Shown here in pieces: positions 8,229-17,196 of a DNA stretch of 64,000 nt. Origin of the DNA: an uncultured Rickettsiales bacterium (GTDB taxonomy: Bacteria > Pseudomonadota > Alphaproteobacteria > RF32 > CAG-239); assembly GCA_900551865.1 (NCBI GenBank), contig URXV01000006.1, positions 26,619-90,618 of the forward strand. The letters run 5' to 3'. The position numbers and the translations under genes are program-made. The stretch's first letter is position 1; each line of letters starts with the position of its first letter. The notes beneath the pieces are model-generated. The model saw only the letters and a program-made list of their open reading frames with translations, was not told the origin of the DNA and ran no database searches.

Positions 8229-9047
8229 TTATTCCTCCTCTCTGATAAATGCGGTTAAAAGAGCCGTCATCCTTGCCGAAGCTTTGTCTGCCTCGGCCAG
8301 CGTTTCCTGATGCGACGGCGTATTGTCCATTAAACCGGCGGCATAGTTGGTGATAACGGAAATACCCAAAACTTCCATACCGCAATGGACGGCGGCAATA
8401 ACCTCCGGCACCGTCGACATACCGACGGCATCGGCTCCGAGCAGTGCAAAAGCGCGGACTTCCGCGGCGGTTTCAAAATTTGGCCCCAGCACCATCAAAT
8501 ACACTCCTTCGGCAAGTTTTATTCCCTGCTTTTCGGCTATCTCCCGGCATTTGCGGCGAAGAGGCCCGGCGTAGGCGTTATTCATTGACGGAAAACGGGG
8601 GCCATACGCCTCATCGTTTAGCCCGACCAGGGGATTCCTGCCGCTGAAATTAATATGGTCTTTTATCAGCATCAATGTTCCGGGCGCCAATTCCTTATTA
8701 AGCGAGCCGGCGGCATTGGTTACAATCAGGCGGTTTATGCCGAGTTCCCGCAACAGCCGGACGACTTGGGCTATTACAGCCGCATCGTGCCCTTCATAAA
8801 GATGAAAACGCCCGTTCAGGCAGATAAGCTCCCGGCCATGCAGGAACCCGCGGATAAGCTGGCCTTTATGCCCCGAAACCGTACTTTGCGGAAAACCGGG
8901 AATATCCTTATAAGCCAAAACCGATACATTTTCCAACCCGGCGGCAAAACCGCTCAGCCCAGACCCTAAGATGACTGCGGTACGGGGCTTTTCTAGCTGC
9001 AGTTTTTGGCGGATAAAAGACGCCGTGTTTTTAATGTTTTCAGCCAT
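8229..9047 (-). CDS. punA: Purine-nucleoside phosphorylase (trimeric PNP type)
   Basis: Splits inosine or guanosine (and deoxy forms) with phosphate into base and (deoxy)ribose 1-phosphate. The 272-residue protein has VILGSGLSGFA near the N-terminus, the GRFHLYEGH segment, VTNAAGSLN, the catalytic-loop GPNFETAAEVR, GMSTVPEVIAA and VITNYAAGL. These are the marks of the low-mass trimeric PNP/MTAP family, not of E. coli DeoD. The start is ATG at 9047, with GGAGG six bases before it, overlapping the cytidine deaminase stop by 8 bases. The middle position in cdd-punA-deoA ties it to nucleoside salvage. The HxxN-type substrate pocket suggests 6-oxopurines, but specificity cannot be settled from sequence alone. 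Confidence 0.93.
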   Translation of the reverse strand: MAENIKNTASFIRQKLQLEKPRTAVILGSGLSGFAAGLENVSVLAYKDIPGFPQSTVSGHKGQLIRGFLHGRELICLNGRFHLYEGHDAAVIAQVVRLLRELGINRLIVTNAAGSLNKELAPGTLMLIKDHINFSGRNPLVGLNDEAYGPRFPSMNNAYAGPLRRKCREIAEKQGIKLAEGVYLMVLGPNFETAAEVRAFALLGADAVGMSTVPEVIAAVHCGMEVLGISVITNYAAGLMDNTPSHQETLAEADKASARMTALLTAFIREEE

Positions 9048-9444
9048 GTCCAACCTCCGAAGATTTAAAAGCGCAAGGCAGCAGCTCTCTCAGCCTGCAT
9101 TCCCGGCGTATCCCCTCCGGAGATGCCAGATATATCGCCGTTTCCGGTTTTGCAAACTCGGCAATCCGTTGCAGACAGGCGCCGCAGGGATATACCAAAT
9201 CTTCCCCTCCGGCGACAACAAGCAGCGCCTTTATCCGCCGTCCGCCAGCAGAGACCATTGCCGCTATCGCCCCGGCCTCGGCACAGGTGCCGCAGGGAAA
9301 AGAAATGTTTTCAACATTGCATGACGCATAAATTTCTCCCTCCGGCGTACAAAGCGCCGCCCCTACCTTATAGCCGGAATAAGGCGCATATGCATTTTCC
9401 CCGGCCTGCCTTGCCTTTTCAAACAATTCCCGCTTTATATCCAT
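9040..9444 (-). CDS. cdd: Cytidine deaminase
   Basis: Hydrolytic deamination of cytidine and deoxycytidine to uridine and deoxyuridine. At 134 residues it is the short tetrameric form. The zinc site is complete: Cys54 with catalytic Glu56 in GTCAEAGA, and Cys87 and Cys90 in PCGACLQR. The substrate-binding NVENISF motif precedes it. The ATG has a strong AAGGAGGG site. First gene of the cdd-punA-deoA operon, whose products would turn cytidine, purine nucleosides and thymidine into bases and pentose phosphates. Confidence 0.96.
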   Translation of the reverse strand: MDIKRELFEKARQAGENAYAPYSGYKVGAALCTPEGEIYASCNVENISFPCGTCAEAGAIAAMVSAGGRRIKALLVVAGGEDLVYPCGACLQRIAEFAKPETAIYLASPEGIRRECRLRELLPCAFKSSEVGHG

Positions 9445-9565
9445 AAACGCCCTCCTTTTAACAATTTTGCAAAAAATATGCCAATGTTATCGTTTCGTTA
9501 ATTTTTTATAATATACAATGACAAAAAAATTTAGCAAAGCTTATTTTTTATTTTAGGAGAAAAAC

Positions 9566-12500
9566 GTGCTAAAAAAAGTTATTATAGGTATTTTATGCTT
9601 TGTGATTCTGGCTGCAACAGCAGGCGGCATATACCTTTATACGCTGGACTGGAATAAACATAAAGCCGTTGTGGCACAGCGCTTCTCGCAAATTACGGGA
9701 TTAAAAGCCGTTATTGACGGCAATCTCGAGGTTAAGCTGTTCCCTTCTCCTGAATTTTCTGCCAGCAAGGTCAAGTTTTTCAAAAACAACGGCGGGAAAT
9801 CGCCGCTGGTCGTTGTCAACGAAATCAGAGCTTCCGTCGACCTGATGCCATTGCTTGACAACAATTTTATCGTTAAGTCAATGACTTTAACCGATGCGAC
9901 AGCCTATGTCGAAATTGATGAAAAAGGTGTCTTGAACTGGGACGGCGTCGGGCAAAACAGCAATACAAAATCCGGCAATGTCGAAGTTTCATTTAACGAC
10001 GTCCGTGTCAACAAGTCTACCCTGAGCTATAAAAATCTGGAAGACAAGAACGAATTTGAAATTCACAACGTTTCCGCCAATATCAGTGCCCCTTCCCTGA
10101 AAGGCCCGTATAAGACAAACGGTAAATTTATCCATAATAACAGCGAAGTGCAATTTAAAGGCGACATCATAAAAGACAGCAGCCTGACTTTAAAAATGGC
10201 ACTCAACAACATATCCAGCGGCACATCTGCAACCATTGAAGGCACGCTTGGAGCAAAAGCCAAGGGAAATGTTACGTTTGACACGCAAAGCCTGCTGGAT
10301 GTTTCCAATGTCGTTTTCGGAAATGCAAGCATATCCGAATGGTACAATAAGCCGCTCTATTTTTCTTTTCAGTACGATTATGAAAAGGGAATAGCCAAAC
10401 TCGACAATTTTACGGCTAAATATGACAAGAACACTGCCGGAAGCGGAACTATTATTATTAAAAATAATCAAGACCGCACGGACATAAATGCCGATTTTGA
10501 TATGGCCAAATTTGATTTGGGCATTTTGGAAGGACTAAGCAAAGACATTATTGCTCAGAATAAAGGCGGAAAGAAATTCGCAGACAGCGCTTTTGCAGGC
10601 TATAACCTGAACATTTCCGTCAAAGCGGGAACGGCATGGTATAACAACGTTGAGGCACAAAACCTCAGCCTTGGCGTAACTCTGCAAGACAATGTTATTG
10701 ATATTACGCGTTTTGGCGTCATTATGCCGGGCGATACGATGATTAAAACCGTCGGCCGGATTAATCTGAATAACGGCGTAGACTATATCTTTAACCAGGC
10801 TGCGGACTCGAAAGACCTCAGAACATTTGTCTCCGTTTTCGGCATTGACCTGGCAAAACTTGCCGCGGCCGAGAATAAAAAATCTATCTTTAAACGGGCG
10901 CAGGCCGAAATCAAGATTGACGGGAATTTAGACAGCCTTAAAATTTCTTTTCCCAGAGCCGTCATCGACTCAACAGCATTGAGAGGGAATATCGGCTTCG
11001 TTAAAAAAGAAAAAGTTTATGTACTGGCTGACATTGATACTTCCAAGATTATTTTTGACAGATACCTGCAGGCAGTTCCCGAACAGCTTAAACAAGCGTC
11101 TGTCCAAGACAAATTTATCTACCAGATGAATTTAATCCCCTGGAACCGCGATCTTGATGTTGATGCAGAAGTCAATATTGCCAGCGCCGTATATAATGAT
11201 ATTCCGTTAGAAAAAATCTATCTGCATATCAACACAAACCAAGAGCATATGGACGTTAAGAAGCTTTCGGTTGACAATATAGCCGGCGCCAGCCTGTCTT
11301 TGAGCATGAACGCAGACAAAATCTTTTCGGCTCCTTATTTCAATGAATTGAGCTACGACATCAAAACGGACAATTTCCCGTTGTTCGCATCGACGCTGGG
11401 CATTGATACCGGCAGCAAAAACCTGTTTAAAAGAAAAATCTTTGCCGCACAAGGCGCCATGAGCGGCACATTGTCCGAATTCAGCCTCAGTTCCGTCCAG
11501 AAATTCGGCGATACAGAGTTTTCCTATACAGGCGTTGTAGCCAACAATTCCAAAGAAGGAGCGGCTGTTAACGGCGACTGGGAAATGAAAACCAATAATT
11601 TCTCATCGTTTATCAAGGCTCTGAATATAGATTATACTCCGGATATGCCGGTTACAACTTTCACTCTGGCCTCAAAAATTAAAGGAAACGCCAATCTTTT
11701 TGCGTTAGATGGCATCAAAGCCTATCTCGGAGCCAATGCCATCAGCGGAAATCTCCAATTTGACAATACGGCAGCCAAACCAAAACTTGCCGCTGAAATT
11801 AACTTTGACAAATTTGAAGCCGACAGATGGTTCAATCTTGCAAAAAAAGCCTCAACCCAAGCGGCAAAAAACAATCAGGCTACTTTCATAGCGGAACCGG
11901 TATGGAACAGTAAAATTGATTATTCGCGGCTCGGCAAAATTGATTTTGACATCAAGGCGACAGCAAAACAACTTAGCTGCAACGGAAAGAATTATACGTC
12001 AGCAGCAACGGAAATGCAATTAAAAGACAGTATTCTCAATGTCGTATCATTTGATGCTTCCCAAGACAAAAGCCATGTCAACTTACGCTTTATTTTAGAC
12101 AGCAACGGCATTGCCAAAGTTAACGGCTATTTTAATGTCAAAAATCTTAAAACGCCTGAATTCGGCGGCTCTGTCTATGCATTGGAAAGCGGCTGGCTGA
12201 CGGCAGAGGGCACGTTCAATTCCCTGGCCGGCTCACAGAAAGAATTTTTTGACAATCTTAATTCAAAAGGCAAATTTTCTCTGGCTAACACGGCTGTCCG
12301 CGGATGGGATTTGGATATTATCAAATTTGAGTTTGAGCAGAGAAAATCCGTATCCGGTTTTGAAAATTCCGTTCTTAACAGTTTGAAATCAGGGAAAAGC
12401 AGTTTTTCAAAAATCCGCGGAACATATAATATCAGCAAAGGACTGGCTGTTGCCGAAAGCGTTATCTGGGAATCTCCGGTTGTCAATATGAATATGAAAT

Positions 12501-15097
12501 TTGACCTTAATCTGAGCGACTGGTTGTTTACGGCTGTTTTTAACGCCGTATATCATAACGCATCGTTTTCCGATATATTTAAATTCACATTCGGCGGCAA
12601 TCTGGCAAACCCGACGGTCAAAACAGATCTGAGCGAAACCATTAAACGCATAAGCGAGCTTGAAGACCGCATAAAAAATGCCCGCCATTATAAGGAAAAG
12701 GAAAAAATGGAGCGTATCGGCGGCAAATTGAAATCTTTACAAAGAGCCGTTGACGGCGCCTTGCAGGACATCAATCGCCTGACACTGGAAGTTGTCCGCT
12801 TCAAGCCAGTTACCCAAAACGACAACGTGGTCAACGTCTATGAAGAAAATCTGAAAACTATCCGTAATGCCGAAATCAGTATCAAAAAAATGAAAGATAT
12901 GCTCAACAATTATCCCGAAGAAGAAACGCTTATGTCGATTGAAGCCGACCTTGGCGCAGAAAAGGCAAAACTTAAATTTATTCCCAAAGTTTTGGAAGAA
13001 AACTTTATTGTTGACAGCAAATACATTTTTGACGACACGTTTAACAAAATTGCGTGGATGTATAATCTTGCCCAAAACAATTCTGCTTACCATACCGGGC
13101 TGACCGATGTCTATATGGCGCAAATTGAACTGCTCAAGACGAGCGAAAACCCGATTGCGGAAGATAAGGTACAAGAATTGCAGGCAGGTATTGACAAGAC
13201 GAAAGAGGTGATGGACAACATCGGCGGCCTGCATGCCAAAATCCGCGACAATTACCTTAATATAATCGATTCTTCTAAAATTTCGGAAATGAAGGAAAAC
13301 AACGAAATTGCAACGCAGGCGCTTAAAACCATGCTGACATATACCAAACAGCTTGACGAAGATATTATTGCAAATATTGACTTGTTCAGAGCCGCTTTGG
13401 GAATCAATGCCCGAGATTATGACGAATATATGGTTTACCCGCCGGAAACGATTGAGGAAATTGATGTAACCAAACCAACCGTAAAAACAGGAGGAGGAGC
13501 TGCTCCTTCTTCTGCGTCAGATTCTTCAAACTTACGTTCTGCCGAACCTGAAGAGGCGCCCTCCCCGCAGGAAAAAGTTCCGGCAGGTTCTGCAAAACAA
13601 CAAAAAGAGCATTCTTCTTCTCAGGCCGGGCAACCGGCCTCTGAATCTGTTCAGAAGGCAAATACCGGACATCCAGATGTTTCCACCACAATAACAAACA
13701 ATGAAACAAATCCTGAAAGCAACTCGAAAACAGCTCTTCCTTCCGTTACTGACGAAACAAAAAATAAAGATACCAAAACCAAGAATGAAAGCGCTGAAGC
13801 AAACAAAACCGTTTCCAACAGGACGGCTTCCCAAAGGCAAAAGGCGTACAATATGGTTTTAACCGAAACGTCCGGAGGGCTTTTCAATTTATTTAACAAA
13901 CTTGAAGATGAAAAAGCATCCCGGCAGACAATAGAAACTGCCTCCACCGCTGAATTCGGCGGATTGTCACAAATTCTCAAAAGCAATGCTCCGCAGCTTT
14001 CAGTTAAAACTCTGCCGGACGTTCCAGCCCCTACTCCGGCAATTACCGTTTCGGCCGCTCCCGCTTCTTCGCCTAAGGATGCCGGAGAAAATATCCTTAC
14101 AAAAACCAAAGCCGCTATCTCTAAAATTATGGCTAAACTGCAGCAAGCCGAAAAGGATTTGGAACAAAACGTTATTGCCTATAACGATATCAACGCAGCC
14201 GATACTACGAGCACAAAGGCAAACAAAAAGGAAGATATTGCGCAGGTTAAAACCGCAAAGACGACGACAGCAGAAAAAGAAAGCAAAGAAAATTTAATTG
14301 CCAGCATAAAGCATCCAGACAAAAAGAAAACAGAAACAGCTGTTGCAGATATAAAGCTTTCTGACAAAAAGGATACAGAAACGGCAATTACGGATATAAA
14401 GCTTTCTAAGAAAAAAGATATAAAAACAGCTGCTGCTGACAGAAAAATTACGGAAGAAAAAGCTTCTGCCGCCGGAACGAAATCCTCAATGAAAATCAAT
14501 CCGGTGGTTGCCCTAAATATCGGCAAGAAAGACTCTTCCCAGTCAGTTCTTACCTTATCAGACAGTATCGGCAAACGGCAAAAATTTGCGTTTAATAAAA
14601 AGCAGAACAACAAACAGCAAGGCCTTAAGACCGCTGACGCCACACAGCATAAAGACTTCATCCCCCCTGCCCGGCAGCAAAAATCCGCCAGCCCGGTACA
14701 GCCGGACTTTAAAATTCCATCTCCTGCTTCCAGCTCGGATTTTTCTGCCGCTCAAAATGCCGAAAAACGGGACACCAGCATTTTACAACATTTATTTGCC
14801 GAAAATGACATTACATCTGCACCTTTTGCCGGAGAACATATTACGGATGACGCACTGGTTGCCGTTGAAACATCTTTTGAACCTGTAAAAAAACAAAATT
14901 TGTATGTCTTTGCCGTCCGTTCCCCGTATGTGAAAGAGGCGAGCGGCATTGCCGGAAAATCAATGCTTAAAGAAAAGTTTTCCGGACAGCCGCAAAACCT
15001 TAATCTGAAAAAACAATATTTGTATGCCGCAAATACGCAGGGAAGAAACGTTTTCAGCGGAACGATTTCCAAACGAAATTCCGTTACCGATATGTAA
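9566..15097 (+). CDS. Giant AsmA-family envelope protein with coiled-coil and low-complexity tail
   Basis: An 1843-residue protein, about three times the length of E. coli AsmA. GTG start with AGGAG 7 bases upstream. An N-terminal uncleaved anchor (KVIIGILCFVILAATAGGIY) is followed by the AsmA N-terminal pattern (VEVKLFPSPEFSASKV-like segment, LMPLL, VKSMTLTDATAYVEID, GVLNWDG). Beta-rich AsmA-type repeats run to about residue 1020, ending in GTYNISKGLAVAE and a domain typical of AsmA C-termini. From about 1020 to 1300 it is charged and helical (coiled coil likely). Residues about 1300-1760 are Ala/Lys/Thr/Ser-rich, with a 15-residue repeat near 1580-1630. AsmA-like proteins bridge the periplasm and are thought to move phospholipid to the outer membrane. 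The tail is unusual and its role is unknown. Confidence 0.88.
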   Translation: MLKKVIIGILCFVILAATAGGIYLYTLDWNKHKAVVAQRFSQITGLKAVIDGNLEVKLFPSPEFSASKVKFFKNNGGKSPLVVVNEIRASVDLMPLLDNNFIVKSMTLTDATAYVEIDEKGVLNWDGVGQNSNTKSGNVEVSFNDVRVNKSTLSYKNLEDKNEFEIHNVSANISAPSLKGPYKTNGKFIHNNSEVQFKGDIIKDSSLTLKMALNNISSGTSATIEGTLGAKAKGNVTFDTQSLLDVSNVVFGNASISEWYNKPLYFSFQYDYEKGIAKLDNFTAKYDKNTAGSGTIIIKNNQDRTDINADFDMAKFDLGILEGLSKDIIAQNKGGKKFADSAFAGYNLNISVKAGTAWYNNVEAQNLSLGVTLQDNVIDITRFGVIMPGDTMIKTVGRINLNNGVDYIFNQAADSKDLRTFVSVFGIDLAKLAAAENKKSIFKRAQAEIKIDGNLDSLKISFPRAVIDSTALRGNIGFVKKEKVYVLADIDTSKIIFDRYLQAVPEQLKQASVQDKFIYQMNLIPWNRDLDVDAEVNIASAVYNDIPLEKIYLHINTNQEHMDVKKLSVDNIAGASLSLSMNADKIFSAPYFNELSYDIKTDNFPLFASTLGIDTGSKNLFKRKIFAAQGAMSGTLSEFSLSSVQKFGDTEFSYTGVVANNSKEGAAVNGDWEMKTNNFSSFIKALNIDYTPDMPVTTFTLASKIKGNANLFALDGIKAYLGANAISGNLQFDNTAAKPKLAAEINFDKFEADRWFNLAKKASTQAAKNNQATFIAEPVWNSKIDYSRLGKIDFDIKATAKQLSCNGKNYTSAATEMQLKDSILNVVSFDASQDKSHVNLRFILDSNGIAKVNGYFNVKNLKTPEFGGSVYALESGWLTAEGTFNSLAGSQKEFFDNLNSKGKFSLANTAVRGWDLDIIKFEFEQRKSVSGFENSVLNSLKSGKSSFSKIRGTYNISKGLAVAESVIWESPVVNMNMKFDLNLSDWLFTAVFNAVYHNASFSDIFKFTFGGNLANPTVKTDLSETIKRISELEDRIKNARHYKEKEKMERIGGKLKSLQRAVDGALQDINRLTLEVVRFKPVTQNDNVVNVYEENLKTIRNAEISIKKMKDMLNNYPEEETLMSIEADLGAEKAKLKFIPKVLEENFIVDSKYIFDDTFNKIAWMYNLAQNNSAYHTGLTDVYMAQIELLKTSENPIAEDKVQELQAGIDKTKEVMDNIGGLHAKIRDNYLNIIDSSKISEMKENNEIATQALKTMLTYTKQLDEDIIANIDLFRAALGINARDYDEYMVYPPETIEEIDVTKPTVKTGGGAAPSSASDSSNLRSAEPEEAPSPQEKVPAGSAKQQKEHSSSQAGQPASESVQKANTGHPDVSTTITNNETNPESNSKTALPSVTDETKNKDTKTKNESAEANKTVSNRTASQRQKAYNMVLTETSGGLFNLFNKLEDEKASRQTIETASTAEFGGLSQILKSNAPQLSVKTLPDVPAPTPAITVSAAPASSPKDAGENILTKTKAAISKIMAKLQQAEKDLEQNVIAYNDINAADTTSTKANKKEDIAQVKTAKTTTAEKESKENLIASIKHPDKKKTETAVADIKLSDKKDTETAITDIKLSKKKDIKTAAADRKITEEKASAAGTKSSMKINPVVALNIGKKDSSQSVLTLSDSIGKRQKFAFNKKQNNKQQGLKTADATQHKDFIPPARQQKSASPVQPDFKIPSPASSSDFSAAQNAEKRDTSILQHLFAENDITSAPFAGEHITDDALVAVETSFEPVKKQNLYVFAVRSPYVKEASGIAGKSMLKEKFSGQPQNLNLKKQYLYAANTQGRNVFSGTISKRNSVTDM
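14303..14440 (+). repeat. 45-bp in-frame tandem repeat in the AsmA-like gene
   Basis: About three diverged 45-bp units (anchors at 14303, 14348 and 14393) encode 15-residue blocks of the form ADIKLSDKKDTETAI. A fourth, more decayed block follows. The spacing is exact at 45 bases. Confidence 0.75.
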
Positions 15098-15197
15098 TAC
15101 TGCATAACGGGCTGTGAAATACTGCTTTTATAATTGCCAAAACCGTCTGCCATGATTATACTCAGCGTAAGTTACCGTTTTTAAAAGGAGCATCATC

Positions 15198-16091
15198 ATG
15201 TTTGCAAGACCAGAAGTTGTCGTTTTGCCCGTTGCCGGACTTTCTACCCGCAACCTGCCTGCTACCAAAGCCATGCATAAAGGTTTTCTGTGCCTTAATA
15301 ACCTGCCGATTATTCAATATGCGGTTGATGCCTGTGCCGAAGCCGGCGTTAAGGAAATTGTCTTTATTTACAGTGACGACACTAACAAGAGTATGTACGA
15401 ACATTATTTTTCTCCCAATAAACAACTTGAAGAACGGCTGCTCAGAAGCGACAAGCTTGAACTGTGGGAAGCTTTGAAAAGAACCGTTCCCGCCGGCGTC
15501 AAGTTTTCGTTCGCATGCCAGCCGGAACCAAAAGGAAACGGGCATGCCATACTTTGTGCCAAAGACATTATCGGAAAACGCGATTTTATGGTCATGTGGG
15601 TTGACGACGTTTATGTCTGCCGCGGCAAAGGGATTTTATCACAGCTGCTTGACGTCTATGAGCGTTTCGGCGGAATGGTTGAAAATATCATTAAATTTCC
15701 CAAAGACCAGCTTTCCCGCTACGGTGTTCTGACCGGAGCCAAGCAAAACGGCAATGTCGTTATGGCGACCGGCGTGGTGGAAAAACCGAAACTTGAGCAG
15801 ATAGAATCCGATTTTGCCAGCATGGGACCGTATGTTCTGCCGAATCTCATCCTTGACTTGCTTCCGGAAGTAACCAAAGGCAGCAACGGCGAAATCAACC
15901 TGACGGATGCGATTAACCTTGCCGCCCGCAGAGGCTGCCCGCTGCACGGCGTTTTAACCAATGCCGAACGCTATGACTGCGGAACCAATGAGGAACTGGC
16001 AAAATCAAATATCCGGCTGTCTATCCGTGAAAACAAAGTCTTGTATGAAGAGGCCGTAAAGACCATCAAACAGCTGGACAAACAGGCTTAG
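15198..16091 (+). CDS. galU: GalU-type UTP-glucose-1-phosphate uridylyltransferase (divergent)
   Basis: Expected to make UDP-glucose (or a related UDP-sugar) from sugar 1-phosphate and UTP. 297 residues, the GalU size. The nucleotide-binding start reads VLPVAGLSTRNLPATKA, against the usual GLGTRxLPxTKA; the following PKEML block is HKGFL, keeping the Lys. Other GalU marks are kept: KGNGHAILCAKD, MVMWVDDV at the metal site, GVVEKPK, MGPYVLPN, GEINLTDAI and YDCGTNEE. The SD site AAAAGGAG is strong. It follows the AsmA-like gene by 100 bases and may share its transcript. Because of the altered N-terminal motif another sugar nucleotide is possible, but the fold assignment is secure. Confidence 0.85.
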   Translation: MFARPEVVVLPVAGLSTRNLPATKAMHKGFLCLNNLPIIQYAVDACAEAGVKEIVFIYSDDTNKSMYEHYFSPNKQLEERLLRSDKLELWEALKRTVPAGVKFSFACQPEPKGNGHAILCAKDIIGKRDFMVMWVDDVYVCRGKGILSQLLDVYERFGGMVENIIKFPKDQLSRYGVLTGAKQNGNVVMATGVVEKPKLEQIESDFASMGPYVLPNLILDLLPEVTKGSNGEINLTDAINLAARRGCPLHGVLTNAERYDCGTNEELAKSNIRLSIRENKVLYEEAVKTIKQLDKQA

Positions 16092-16125
16092 CCTCCGGTA
16101 TTGCCGGTAACAGAAAAACGATAAT

Positions 16126-17115
16126 TTACAACATACGGCTTTGGTTGAGCCGAAGGGTGGTTATTATGGAAAACAGCATGTACAATTCCGTAAAATTTTC
16201 TTCAATCCTTCGCCGATTAATTGCCGAGCGAAAGAAACTGCTGCATTCGAACATATTCTTCAGCGTTTCAATCTTTACCAGAACATGGTTGGAGAAAAAG
16301 CTGAATTCAATCTTTGGAAAAGACTGTCTGAGTTCTATCATATATTCCAACATGACAGTGGTCAGAATATAGCGGGATTCGACCTGATTATCGGTATAAA
16401 CCTCAAAAACCTTTTCAAATTCCGGCGATTCCAACCCTGCCCGCTCTAAATTTTTATAACGCGTCAATTTGTTGAGCAGGCCTTTATCTCTGACGACAAT
16501 TGTCTGCCCGGCAAAATTTTTATTCATCTGCGCATAGAATATTATGCCGCGGCCAGCCGGAACATACACATTGCGAATCCGTCCCGTTTTGCTGTCTCTC
16601 TGATGCCGCAGCCTGCTGGCACTGTATTCGGCAATATTGACGGCAATACCTTCATATACACCGTCAAAACCGTCATCACCGGCAATCTTGTCATATCCTT
16701 TAAACAGCCGTGATTGATCCAACAGTGTTTCGGGAAGTTCCGGGCAAAACGAATAAGAAAATTCGCCGAAAAAACGCGCCAAAAGCGGCAAAAGATTTTC
16801 CTTGCCATATTTATAATAGCTGAACATCGGCCAACAGGCAAACAATACAAGCAAACAGCCAATCGCGCCGTATACGCCGTTTTCTTCCGCCACTGTGCCC
16901 GATACAGATTTCAGGCCGTTCTGCAGACGGAAAAACACATACCCGAGCCATGCGGCAACAAAACAGCACAGCAGCAAAAATATACAGAGGTGTTTTTTCC
17001 GGCGCTGTTCAATACGGTGCAACACCGGAAGAATATTTTCAGCATAATATGCGGAGAACTTATTTTTAGCAGCAATATATTCCGGTGCGGAAAAAATTTT
17101 TGAATTCTCTTTCAT
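16126..17115 (-). CDS. DUF3137 membrane protein
   Basis: A 329-residue protein with two hydrophobic segments, at about residues 43-63 and 82-102, then a cytosolic domain. The domain shows the DUF3137 pattern: a GDDGFDGVYEGI block, a GRGIIFYAQMNKNFAGQT segment, then LESPEFEKVFEVYTDNQVES with YILTTVMLE, and a closing KIETLKNMFE. The biochemical function of DUF3137 is not known. The gene lies alone, convergent with galU and divergent from the SpmAB-like gene. Confidence 0.85.
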   Translation of the reverse strand: MKENSKIFSAPEYIAAKNKFSAYYAENILPVLHRIEQRRKKHLCIFLLLCCFVAAWLGYVFFRLQNGLKSVSGTVAEENGVYGAIGCLLVLFACWPMFSYYKYGKENLLPLLARFFGEFSYSFCPELPETLLDQSRLFKGYDKIAGDDGFDGVYEGIAVNIAEYSASRLRHQRDSKTGRIRNVYVPAGRGIIFYAQMNKNFAGQTIVVRDKGLLNKLTRYKNLERAGLESPEFEKVFEVYTDNQVESRYILTTVMLEYMIELRQSFPKIEFSFFSNHVLVKIETLKNMFECSSFFRSAINRRRIEENFTELYMLFSIITTLRLNQSRML

Positions 17116-17196
17116 AACGCTTTTCCTTTGGCAAATCTTAAGCTTTACGGTTTATTATGGCTTTAACATCTTAAATATTTGCTAAACGGGGACTTT

